Shown piece after piece: positions 26,896 to 35,347 of a DNA stretch of 35,347 nt. Both the position numbers and the translations under genes were made by a program. The notes beneath the pieces are model-generated. The model was not told the origin of the DNA, made no database searches, and was given only the letters and a program-made list of their open reading frames with translations. How positions within the stretch are numbered: position 1 is the first letter of the stretch; each line of letters begins with the position of its first letter. The DNA comes from Caldilineaceae bacterium (GTDB taxonomy: Bacteria; Chloroflexota; Anaerolineae; Caldilineales; Caldilineaceae), in the NCBI GenBank assembly GCA_026708085.1, contig JAPOVP010000131.1, positions 1-35,347 on the forward strand, written 5' to 3'.

Positions 26896-28269
26896 TCACT
26901 GACTACTGTCCTCCACAATCATCCTCGCCGCCCGCTGCCCGATCTCCACTGCGTAGTTCGTGCCCCGGTCCCACGGGTACACCTGGCTCATCGACGCGAA
27001 GTAGAGGCCCCGCAGCGGCGTGCGCAACTCCGGGATCATCGCGGCGTAGCCCCGCACCGGCACCGGCTGCGCGTACGTTGCGCGGTGCAGCCACGCGCCT
27101 GTCACCCACTCGGGCCGGAACTCGCGGTTGAAGCGCGGCAGCGCCGGCAGGAACTCGGCCAGCAGCTCCTCCTGCGACATCGAGAAATAGCGGTGCGACG
27201 GCTCCAGGTAGTCGCCCAGATAGAGAAGATGATCGCCGCCGTAGTGGCCCGGATCGACCATGTTCGTGTGCTCCACCAGCACCAGGAACGGCAGCCCCTC
27301 CGCCTTGGGCACGTTCACCCAATATGTGTCCTTGAGCAGCGGGCGGTCCAGCGCCACCGTCATCACCACCGCCCCCATATGCCGCAGCGAGCCCAGCTGC
27401 GACAGGTAGCTGGCCGGCAGATCCGGTGCCAGTCGCTGCATCAACCCCGGGCTCACCGTAGAGAGCACGGCGTCAAAGCTGCGAGAAGCCGGCGGGTCGC
27501 CTCCATTCTCGTTCTTCTCCCCGCTCTCTATCCTCAAGCCGCCCTCCGGCAGCGGCGTCAGCGAGCGCACCGGCGCGTTCGTCTCGATCGTCACGCCCCG
27601 CTCGCGCGCGGCCGCGCCCAGCCTGTCCACGAAGGCCTGAAAGCCCCCGCGGTAGTAGCCGAGCCGCGGCGTGCGTTTGTAGACCCTCGCCCAGAACCAC
27701 GCCAGATTGACATCCTGGAAATGCGGACCGAACTTCCCCTCCAGCATCGGGCGCCAAAGCTTGCCGTACGCCGTCTCCCCCATGCGCCGCGCCAGCCACT
27801 CATCCGCCAGCAGGCCGTCAAACGCCCGCCACGGCGGCCGCGGGTGATACTTCAGATAGGCCAGCACCAGCCCCATGCGCAGCTTCTGGGGCAAGGACAG
27901 GTGCGGAAAGCGCAGGAGGTGCGCAGGGCTGTCCAGCGGATAGTTCGCGCCCTGGAAGTGCATGACGGTCGAGGGGCGGTGGATTTCCAACAGGTCGCCG
28001 GCGCCGATCTGTTCCGTCAGCCGAATGATGGCGTCATCGTTGGTGAACAGATGATGATAGAACTTCTCCAGCGGCCAGTCCCAGTTCTCCCGCCCCTTGA
28101 AACCCGACGCCAGACCGCCCAGCTCCGGCCCGTTCTCAAAGACATGCACCTGCGGACTGCCCGCGCCCGCGAGCTCGTAGGCCGCGGTCAGACCCGCAAC
28201 CCCGCCGCCGATAATTGCGATCCGAACGGCGCCGTCTCCCTGTGTGCGCGCACTGTGTGAACTCATCAA
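26896..28269 (-). CDS. FAD-dependent amine-oxidase/protoporphyrinogen-oxidase-like flavoprotein
   Basis: The 457-residue protein begins with a dinucleotide-binding fold, IAIIGGGVAGLTAAYELAG, and then FENGPELGGLASGF, the usual FAD contacts of the amine-oxidase/desaturase superfamily. The C-terminus closes the FAD site with LRGLYFASMSQVYPWDRGTN and a GQRAARMI helix. The overall pattern (EGKFGPHFQDVNLAWFWARV, YYRGGFQAFVDRLGAAARE) resembles oxidoreductases found near carbohydrate- or isoprenoid-metabolism genes, but the substrate is not evident. Two Met codons stand together at the start. The mrp gene follows 150 bases beyond its stop on the same strand. A terminator for the next upstream gene lies just before it, so it probably has its own promoter. 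Confidence 0.85.
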   Translation of the reverse strand: MMSSHSARTQGDGAVRIAIIGGGVAGLTAAYELAGAGSPQVHVFENGPELGGLASGFKGRENWDWPLEKFYHHLFTNDDAIIRLTEQIGAGDLLEIHRPSTVMHFQGANYPLDSPAHLLRFPHLSLPQKLRMGLVLAYLKYHPRPPWRAFDGLLADEWLARRMGETAYGKLWRPMLEGKFGPHFQDVNLAWFWARVYKRTPRLGYYRGGFQAFVDRLGAAARERGVTIETNAPVRSLTPLPEGGLRIESGEKNENGGDPPASRSFDAVLSTVSPGLMQRLAPDLPASYLSQLGSLRHMGAVVMTVALDRPLLKDTYWVNVPKAEGLPFLVLVEHTNMVDPGHYGGDHLLYLGDYLEPSHRYFSMSQEELLAEFLPALPRFNREFRPEWVTGAWLHRATYAQPVPVRGYAAMIPELRTPLRGLYFASMSQVYPWDRGTNYAVEIGQRAARMIVEDSSQ

Positions 28270-28358
28270 CGTTCTACCCTGTTCTCAACTGCTGCAGCGC
28301 GTTCCGCTCGTGCCATTACAGTGCGGGGCAAGACCCGCAAACATACCCGCCTGGAAAG

Positions 28359-28386
28359 AAAAAACCAGCGCACAGAAGGCGCTGGT
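28359..28386 (-). terminator. Intrinsic terminator of the small CxxC gene (minus strand)
   Basis: ACCAGCGC (28364-28371) and GCGCTGGT (28379-28386) form a perfect 8-bp stem with a 7-base loop. On the minus strand a T-rich tail (TTTTTTCTTT) follows the stem. It lies about 46 bases after the stop at 28433. Confidence 0.85.
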
Positions 28387-28432
28387 CTATTTGCAGTTGC
28401 GAAGCGCTGTCTCAGGTCGTACGACTTCCAGT

Positions 28433-28798
28433 TCACGCAGTGGCCAGAGACAGCGTTCCCATGCCGCTCAGCTGGCGGTCGATCTCCTCCTGCGCATTGC
28501 TGTAGAGCCGCAGCAGGTCAGCGTCGGTCCCCTTGTAAGTGCGGATCGTCTGCAGCGAGCAGAACGCGCAGCCGCGCAGGAACTTATAGTAGTTGCTATG
28601 ACACTTCATACAGTCGCCCAGATTGATCATCATCAGCACGAAGGCCAGGCTGTCGGGGTGCGTATCGGGCAACACCGACACTCTGTCGACCAGCTCGCGC
28701 CAGCTGTCGCCGCGCAGATCCCGCAACGAGGGGATCAAGTAGGCCGGGAAGAACAACTCCGCCTTTCCGTCGAGTACCGCATCATTTACATCAACCAT
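28433..28798 (-). CDS. Small uncharacterised protein with CxxCH and CxxC motifs
   Basis: The start is taken at ATG 28798 because GGAGG lies 4 bases upstream on the minus strand; a frame opening at 28831 has no such site. The 121-residue protein has GDCMKCHSNYYKFLRGCAFC at residues 61-80 (cysteines 63, 66, 77, 80 and His67). CxxCH can bind heme c, but there is no signal peptide and the second CxxC suggests a four-cysteine zinc or Fe-S site instead. Before this lies LFFPAYLIPSLRDLRGDSW, and after it TIRTYKGTDADLLRLYSNAQ. It has its own intrinsic terminator and lies between the FAD oxidoreductase and the UPF0173 hydrolase. No named family is recognised and no function is proposed. Confidence 0.7.
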   Translation of the reverse strand: MVDVNDAVLDGKAELFFPAYLIPSLRDLRGDSWRELVDRVSVLPDTHPDSLAFVLMMINLGDCMKCHSNYYKFLRGCAFCSLQTIRTYKGTDADLLRLYSNAQEEIDRQLSGMGTLSLATA

Positions 28799-28897
28799 AC
28801 GTCCTCCCTTCACTCGTCCAACACACTTCACATTGGCGCAAAGACCACTGCCGGGCTGTTTACGAGGAAGACTCCCGCTTCAGCTTATGCCCTTTCT

Positions 28898-29596
28898 TTA
28901 TACGTCTAAACTATCGCCGGGATTCAGAATCGCGCACTCAATGTCGGTCTCGTCCTGCAGCTTCTGGGCAAAGGCTTCCACATCCTGTTCAATCGGCGGG
29001 AAGGTGTTGTAATGGAAGGGGATGACCTTCTTGGCCTTTACAAACTGGGCCGCCTGGATGGCGTCGTCCGGGCCCATCGTGAAGTTGTCGCCGATCGGCA
29101 GCGCCGCCAGGTCCACGCCGCCTACGTCGCCGATAAGGCGCATATCATAGGTCAGGCCGGTGTCGCCGGCGAAGTAGACGTCGGTGCCGTCGTTAAAGTG
29201 GATCAGGATGCCGGCGGGATTGCCGCCGTAGCTGCCGTCGGGCAGGCCGCTGCCGTGATGCGCGATCGTCAGCTTGACGCGGCCGAAATCGAAGTTGAAG
29301 CCGCCCCCGATGTGCAACTGGTGCACGTTTTCCACCCCTTGCGCCGTCAGCCAGTCGCCAATCTCAAAGTTGCAGATCACGAGGCAGCCGGTGCGCTTGG
29401 CAACCGGGATCGCATCGGCGATGTGGTCGCCGTGCCCGTGCGAAATAATCATCACGTCGGCGTCGACGCTCTCCGCGGTGGCGTCCGCCGGCGCCACCGG
29501 GTTGTTCGGCGCCAGAAAAGGGTCGATCAGCAGCTTCGTCCCGTCCGCATCAACCCCAAACGTCGCATGTCCGTAAAACGTAATCTTAACGGTCAT
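28898..29596 (-). CDS. UPF0173 metal-dependent hydrolase (metallo-beta-lactamase fold)
   Basis: The 232-residue protein matches UPF0173 (YtkL-like). It starts VKITFYGHATF, has the metal-binding HGHGDH (residues 53-58), a later HHGSGLPDG histidine, and FAGDTGLTYDM with the bridging aspartate. The end IGDNFTMGPDDAIQA.....KVIPFHYNTFPPIEQD is typical and supplies a last histidine. The fold normally binds two metal ions and hydrolyses an unknown substrate in the cytosol. A GGAG about 9 bases before ATG 29596 supports the start. It lies 98 bases upstream of the small CxxC gene and 85 bases downstream of nuoI, on the same strand. Confidence 0.93.
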   Translation of the reverse strand: MTVKITFYGHATFGVDADGTKLLIDPFLAPNNPVAPADATAESVDADVMIISHGHGDHIADAIPVAKRTGCLVICNFEIGDWLTAQGVENVHQLHIGGGFNFDFGRVKLTIAHHGSGLPDGSYGGNPAGILIHFNDGTDVYFAGDTGLTYDMRLIGDVGGVDLAALPIGDNFTMGPDDAIQAAQFVKAKKVIPFHYNTFPPIEQDVEAFAQKLQDETDIECAILNPGDSLDV

Positions 29597-29649
29597 CGCC
29601 CCATCTCCTCAGTGGCCGGCAATTCTCAAAGACCCGGCCAACCGGTGTC

Positions 29650-29674
29650 GCTAAAAACTGACTACTAAAAACCA
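29650..29674. repeat. AAAACTGACTACTAAAA repeat array at the 3' end of nuoI
   Basis: Short AAAACTGA/ACTACTAAAA units end a few bases before the nuoI stop. Confidence 0.75.
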
Positions 29675-29681
29675 GCGAAGC

Positions 29682-30545
<864 letters not shown>

Positions 30546-30579
30546 TCTGTAAACCCCCAAGTGCACTTTTTGGTAGTCA

Positions 30580-30640
30580 GTTTTCAGTTTTTAGTAACGG
30601 CACTCCACGCACTCGCGGGCAGTTACTAAAAACTGAAAAC
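30580..30640. repeat. 19-bp perfect inverted repeat between nuoCD and nuoI
   Basis: GTTTTCAGTTTTTAGTAAC (30580-30598) and its exact complement GTTACTAAAAACTGAAAAC (30622-30640) flank a 23-base loop. Both arms are copies of the AAAACTGA repeat in opposite orientation. A third copy (CAGAAACTGAAAACT) follows to 30656. The transcript across the gap would form a long A/U-rich hairpin. Confidence 0.95.
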
Positions 30641-30653
30641 CAGAAACTGAAAA

Positions 30654-32432
30654 CTATCTGTCCACTTCGCCCAGGACGATGTCGATGGCGCCCAGGATGA
30701 CGATCGCGTCCGCTACTTTGTAGCCGACGCTCATCGGGCCGAGGGCGTTCAGGTTGATGTAGCTGGGCGAACGGATATGATAGCGCCACGGCTGCGTCTT
30801 GCCGTCGCTGGCCAGGTAGAATCCCAGCTCGCCCTTCGGCGCCTCCAGGCGGCCGTAGACCTCGCCCTCCGGCGCCCGCAGCGTGTAACCGCCTCTGCCG
30901 CCGAGAATCTCGCCCTCGGGTATGTCGCGCAGGGCCTGCTGCAGGATGCGCACACTCTCCTTCGCCTCCAGCAGCCGGATGTAGTAGCGGTCGAAAATGT
31001 CGCTGTTGGGCAGCGTCGGGATGTCAAAATCGAAGCGGTCGTAGATGCCGTAGGGCTCGGCCTTGCGGATGTCGTACGCCAGCCCGCCGGCCCGGATCAT
31101 CGGCCCGCTTACGCTGAGGGCGATCAGGTCCTCGACCGCAAGGTAGCCGACGCCGCGGCCGCGCGCCCTCAGGATCTCGTTCTCGGTCAGCAGCCTGTCC
31201 AGCTCATCCAGCGCGCGCGGCAGGCGCTCGTTGGCCAGGTAGGCGGCCTGCTCGTGCCAGCCCTCCGGCAGGTCGCGCACCACGCCGCCGAAGCGCATGT
31301 AGTTGCACATCATGCGCGCGCCCGACACCGCCTCGAACAGGTCCAGGATCATCTCCCGCTCTTCGATGGCGTAGAGCGCCGGCGTCTGCAGCGCGCCCAG
31401 GTCGTTGAGGATGAAGCCGATCGACCAGGCGTGGTTGACGATGCGGGTGAACTCGGCCATGATCACGCGCAGATATTCGGCCCGTTCCGGCACCTCGATG
31501 TCCGCCAGCTTCTCCACCGCCAGCGCGTAGGCCCAGTTGTTGCTCATCGAGTTGAGATAGTCGAGCCGGTCGGTGAAGGGCATGTTCATCAGCCACGTAT
31601 TGCGCTCGCCGATCTTCTCGTGATTGCGGTGCAGATAGCCCATCTCCGGCTCGAGCGCCAGGATCGTCTCGCCCTCCACCCGCGTCAGCATGCGGAACAC
31701 GCCGTGCGTGCTCGGGTGGTGCGGGCCGAGGTTGACCACGATGCTCTCGGTATCCAGGTGCGGCTTGTTCTCGTGCTGGGGCGCCTGGCTCACCGGCACA
31801 TAGGCGACAGCCTCCTGCCACGAGTCCGGGTCCCATCCGGCCGGGTAGGTCGTGTTCTTGGCCCAGGGCAGCTTGTCTTCGTGGAACTCGTAGTCGCCCT
31901 TGGGATGGCGGCTGCGGAACGGCTTGGCGTCCTCCTCGTAGTAGGCCTCATGCCAGTCCTTGCGCATCGGGTGCCCGTGGAAGCCGTCCCAGAGCAGGAT
32001 GCGCCGCAGATTCGGATGCCCGTCAAACTTGATGCCGAACAGGTCGTAGACCTCCCGCTCCTGCAGATTGGCGCCCGGGTAAACCGAGGTCGCGGTCGGC
32101 ACCGTATCGTCCTCGGGCACGCGCACGTGCAGCGCGACCGAACCGCCGCCGCGGCGTGTGCTGTAGAGGTTGTAGACGATCTCCAGCCGCTCGCTCACGT
32201 CCCCGCGCAGCTTGCCGCCGTAGCCCTGGTAGTCGACGCAGGTCAGATTGGAGAGAAAGTCATAGCCCTGCGCATCGCGCAGATGGGTCAGCACGTCCAG
32301 GATCCTGTCCGGCGCGATCACATAGGCCGTCTCCGTATCCTCGGCCCACGTGCCCACCACCGCGTCCGCAAGTTCCGGTGTAAGTCCCAAATCGCTAACG
32401 GGCGCCTCTGCCACAGCAGTTCCTTCAGTCAT
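30654..32432 (-). CDS. nuoCD: NADH-quinone oxidoreductase fused subunits C and D
   Basis: This 592-residue fusion joins the NuoC and NuoD subunits of the complex I peripheral arm, which together support the quinone site. Residues ~1-190 are NuoC, with FLSNLTCVDYQGYG, NLQEREVYDLFGIKFDGHPN and RRILLWDGFHGHPMRKD. A linker of ~40 residues leads to NuoD, which starts with VVNLGPHHPSTHGVFR (quinone-site histidines) and continues with MGYLHRNHEKIGE, MSNNWAYALAVEKL and a normal end at LGAIDIVLGEVDR. NuoCD fusions are known in enterobacteria and several other phyla. It lies between nuoB (113-base gap) and nuoI (108-base gap), both gaps filled with repeats. The catalytic regions look intact. Confidence 0.97.
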   Translation of the reverse strand: MTEGTAVAEAPVSDLGLTPELADAVVGTWAEDTETAYVIAPDRILDVLTHLRDAQGYDFLSNLTCVDYQGYGGKLRGDVSERLEIVYNLYSTRRGGGSVALHVRVPEDDTVPTATSVYPGANLQEREVYDLFGIKFDGHPNLRRILLWDGFHGHPMRKDWHEAYYEEDAKPFRSRHPKGDYEFHEDKLPWAKNTTYPAGWDPDSWQEAVAYVPVSQAPQHENKPHLDTESIVVNLGPHHPSTHGVFRMLTRVEGETILALEPEMGYLHRNHEKIGERNTWLMNMPFTDRLDYLNSMSNNWAYALAVEKLADIEVPERAEYLRVIMAEFTRIVNHAWSIGFILNDLGALQTPALYAIEEREMILDLFEAVSGARMMCNYMRFGGVVRDLPEGWHEQAAYLANERLPRALDELDRLLTENEILRARGRGVGYLAVEDLIALSVSGPMIRAGGLAYDIRKAEPYGIYDRFDFDIPTLPNSDIFDRYYIRLLEAKESVRILQQALRDIPEGEILGGRGGYTLRAPEGEVYGRLEAPKGELGFYLASDGKTQPWRYHIRSPSYINLNALGPMSVGYKVADAIVILGAIDIVLGEVDR

Positions 32433-32490
32433 CCCAAGCTCTCAATATATCTGAATTCTATCTCTTACATCCCAACCGGCCCGGCACAGC

Positions 32491-32545
32491 AGTTCACTAA
32501 AAACCAAGAAACTGACTACTAGAAACTGCCTGCCAAAAAACTGAC
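32491..32545. repeat. AAAACTGA/ACTACTAGAAACT array between nuoB and nuoCD
   Basis: Units such as ACTAAAAACCAAGAAACTGA and CTACTAGAAACT end at the nuoB stop. Confidence 0.8.
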
Positions 32546-33337
<792 letters not shown>

Positions 33338-33454
33338 GCCGGGATCCCTGTCTAAAGCTTCCGCGACGCCTGTCGATCCATACCCCGCAGGGCTCGGGCC
33401 GCGTACAGATTAAAAACGGAACGCCCCATGCGTCCATTTGCCCACCATAGTCCA

Positions 33455-33483
33455 AATATACCTTATCGCAGGGGGAAAAGCAA
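33455..33483 (-). promoter_or_regulatory. Candidate promoter of the nuoB-CD-I run
   Basis: On the minus strand TTGCTT (33483-33478, three of six) stands 17 bases before TATATT (33460-33455, five of six). Transcription would start about 110 bases before the nuoB ATG. Confidence 0.4.
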
Positions 33484-33654
33484 GTGAATTTCGTTACAAG
33501 TGGATTATAAGGCCGATGCATACACGGGTCAAGACACACCGGCCAGGGCAATTGCATTTCAGTTTTGAAGCACCTTGAGAAGATGTTTCCGGTTCCAGCC
33601 GGCCCGTTTGCGTTTGGCAGCGATGCCGACCTTGGCGGATTTCTCATCTGTGTG

Positions 33655-34085
33655 GTGGACGAGCGTTTACGAGCGTTTACGAGTGATTGCATGTGTTTCC
33701 GGGTTGTCTTAACGACAGCCCATTGGATATGCCTGGCGGGCAGTGACGGTGGTCTTGCCGGAGCAGGTTGTCTCGCATGATTGTTGGACGAGAGTTCATG
33801 AGCGTTTACGAGAGATTACAAGCGTTTTCGGGTTGTCTTAACAACAGCTCGTTGGATATGCCTGACGGGCAGTGACGGTGGTCTTGCCGGAGCAGGTTGT
33901 CTCGTATGAGTGTTGGACGAGAGTTCATGAGCGTTTACGAGAGTTTGCAAGCGTTTACGGGTTGTCTTAACGACAACTCATTGGACTATGCCTGACGGGC
34001 TGTGACTGGGTCTTGTTAGAGCAGGTTGTCTCGTATGAGTGTTGGACGAGAGTTTACGAGCGTTTACGAGTGTTTGGGTGATGTC
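33655..34085. repeat. 129-bp tandem repeat array, just over three copies, with internal 10-bp periodicity
   Basis: GGGTTGTCTTAACGACA-type cores begin near 33701, 33830 and 33959, giving a period of 129 bp. Each unit continues through GGATATGCCTGRCGGGC, GAGCAGGTTGTCTCGYATGA and TTGGACGAGAG, then a block of about four 10-base units of GAGCGTTTAC type. The last copy is more diverged and runs out near 34085. Apparent frames are translations of the repeat. Confidence 0.93.
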
Positions 34086-34228
34086 TGGACTACATATCAT
34101 GAGATTTGCGCAATGGGCTGAGATGAGGGGCTTGGCGGCGCAGGCGGACCCCTTCGAGTGATTACGTGAATTGTACAAGAGCTGGACGAGAGGCACGCGC
34201 GCCAAAACCTTGCGGACCGTGAGTTGGA

Positions 34229-34267
34229 GGGTTTGGGAGCGTTTGGGCGGGTCTGGGAGGGTTTGGG
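34229..34267 (+). other. G-tract with seven GGG runs, possible G-quadruplex
   Basis: GGG occurs at 34229, 34235, 34245, 34249, 34255, 34259 and 34265, all within 39 bases and with loops of 1-7 bases. This meets the usual four-tract pattern for an intramolecular quadruplex several times over. Confidence 0.75.
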
Positions 34268-34439
34268 AGTGTGTTTTGCCTTTTTTCCAGCCATTGTTTT
34301 CTTTACGCATTTGCATCAGTTTATCCGTTACTGGCTCTTAATCCCGGTTCCGGCAGCCTCTCCACGACTCTCACAGACGCCAGACTCACGCCGGTCAGCT
34401 GGCGGTTGGGGGGCGGGGTGTCGGGTCTGGTTAAGTCGG

Positions 34440-35300
34440 GTCAGAGCGGGCAGTATTCCTTGTTTTGGTCTTTTGCGCTTGACTTCGCGCACGATTCCTC
34501 GCTGTCTTTGTTGGGTACCAGGCAGCTTACAATCTTGCAAGGGCCCTGCTTCGTCTTCAGATTCCCAGCCAGCGGGAGTCATGGTTTGACGACAGTACGC
34601 TCTTAGTAATGCCAATTGAGATTTCGGCGCCAAGCTATTCTATCACTGCTTTTGATGCAATTGCCCTGGTTTCGGGCGGTTCAAGTCGAGTCAAGTAGTG
34701 GTAAGTCGTGGGAATTTCATTTTTTCTTGACTTCTGTGCTTGACTTCGCAGTCGTTTCCTCGTCGCCTTTGATGGCAAATGGGCAGACAGTTCATAGGCA
34801 GTTCATCGACTTGCAGCGGCCCTCCTTCGGCTTCAGGTTTTCTTTTGGCGAGAGTCATGGCATCTCAAAGCCAGAGCGAACGCATCTAAATTCGAACGCA
34901 ATTATAGCACATGAATGGCACCCACAAGGGGAACTCCTGCCCGAATTTGGGAGCTTCACGAGGCCTAACCCCAATTCGATGCAATTGTCCTGAGTCAGGG
35001 TGGGTTTGAACGTACTTCGACGGATTATGACGGATTATGACGTACTATGACGGAGGGTTTCCTCTTTTTTCAGCCTGTACATTCTTGAGTTGGCAGACGT
35101 TTCTTCGCCGTCTCTGAAGGGTATCGGCAAATGAAGGATGGACAATTCACAGACCTACAGCGGCCCTCCTTCGGCTTCAGATTTTCTTTTGGTGAGAGTC
35201 GCGGCTTCTCAAAGCCAGAGCGAACGCATCTAAATTCGGGCGCCATTATAGCACATGAAGGGCGCCCACAAGGGGCGCCCTTACCTGAATCTCAGGGCAT
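34440..35300. repeat. Three degenerate repeat copies of about 170-300 bp
   Basis: CAGCGGCCCTCCTTCGGCTT begins at 34814 and again at 35158, 344 bp apart. Similarity extends through TTTTCTTTTGG.GAGAGTC, TCAAAGCCAGAGCGAACGCA, ATTATAGCACATGAA and CCCACAAGGGG. A third, poorer copy lies at about 34440-34600 (GGGCCCTGCTTCGTCTTCAG). The ATTATAGCACATGAAGGGCG end carries the reverse complement of the GTAGGGGCGCC repeat at 16.52 kb. No gene is credible here. Confidence 0.8.
35011..35050. repeat. Four 10-bp units CGTACTTCGA/CGGATTATGA
   Basis: CGTACTTCGA, CGGATTATGA, CGGATTATGA and CGTACTATGA follow one another without spacers, between degenerate repeat copies two and three. Confidence 0.9.
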
Positions 35301-35347
35301 ACGCATCTTATTGGGAGAGAACTTTCAAGAGATAGTCAGTTTTCCAA

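Noticed and set aside
26788..28260. 490-codon plus-strand frame opposite the FAD oxidoreductase
   Set aside because: Arg/Gln/His-rich shadow; the minus strand carries the FAD-binding motifs.
30777..32522. 581-codon plus-strand frame opposite nuoCD
   Set aside because: Antisense shadow of a clear nuoCD gene in GC-rich DNA.
34616..34993. 125-codon frame at the right end
   Set aside because: It lies across two degenerate repeat copies and does not survive in the neighbouring copy, which has stops.
33338..35347. Searched for an origin of replication (DnaA boxes), dif site, tRNA or insertion sequence
   Set aside because: No TTATCCACA-like cluster, no dif-like 28-mer, no cloverleaf and no transposase were recognised by eye, although the repeat polarity flip keeps the question open.

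Overview
The window looks like a chromosomal segment of a high-GC bacterium, most likely a member of the Chloroflexota (Caldilineae/Anaerolineae-like). The reasons are a fused NuoCD, a run holding an R3H/AAA+ ATPase, thymidylate kinase, DarA, FmdB and guanylate kinase, a YfhO-like plus GT39-like membrane pair, and many short A/C-rich tandem repeats between genes. The placement is inferred from family resemblance and gene order only. No rRNA, tRNA, CRISPR array, transposase or phage structural gene was seen.

Left region (1-4.7 kb). The window opens inside a CBASS anti-phage operon: the C-terminal half of a CD-NTase, overlapped ATGA by an E2-like protein that carries a SEC-C zinc knuckle. No E1 or JAB gene follows, so this looks like a 'short type II' CBASS whose effector would lie left of the window. 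A SAM methyltransferase and trpD come next. They are bracketed by two copies of a repeat block that contains TTCAGACAA-type repeats and the 3' end of a small gene.

Middle region (4.7-19.4 kb). It holds a zinc-knuckle protein, a Gly/Glu/His-rich lipoprotein, a GNAT-like protein, the R3H/AAA+ ATPase, tmk, a YfhO-like/GT39-like membrane pair joined by an ATGA overlap, the c-di-AMP receptor gene darA, fmdB on the minus strand, and gmk with a rhomboid protease. The tmk-darA pairing known from Gram-positive bacteria is split here by the 5-kb membrane gene pair.

Right region (19.6-33.3 kb). It holds a membrane Fe-S oxidoreductase (minus), an MFS transporter and a sucrase/ferredoxin-like protein (plus), and an orphan ferric-iron binding lipoprotein. 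A minus-strand run follows: Mrp ATPase, FAD oxidoreductase, a small CxxC protein, a UPF0173 hydrolase, nuoI, nuoCD and nuoB. The nuo genes are separated by unusually wide repeat-filled gaps, and nuoA and nuoH are absent.

Far right (33.3-35.3 kb). This 2-kb stretch has no credible gene. It holds a 129-bp tandem array, a G-quadruplex-prone tract, decamer repeats and degenerate repeat copies of about 300 bp.

Two window-wide patterns stand out. First, short ACTGACC and AAAACTGA arrays sit just left of many genes, whichever way the gene points. Second, base composition (C-rich plus strand turning G-rich) and the orientation of several repeat families both flip between about 28 and 33.5 kb.
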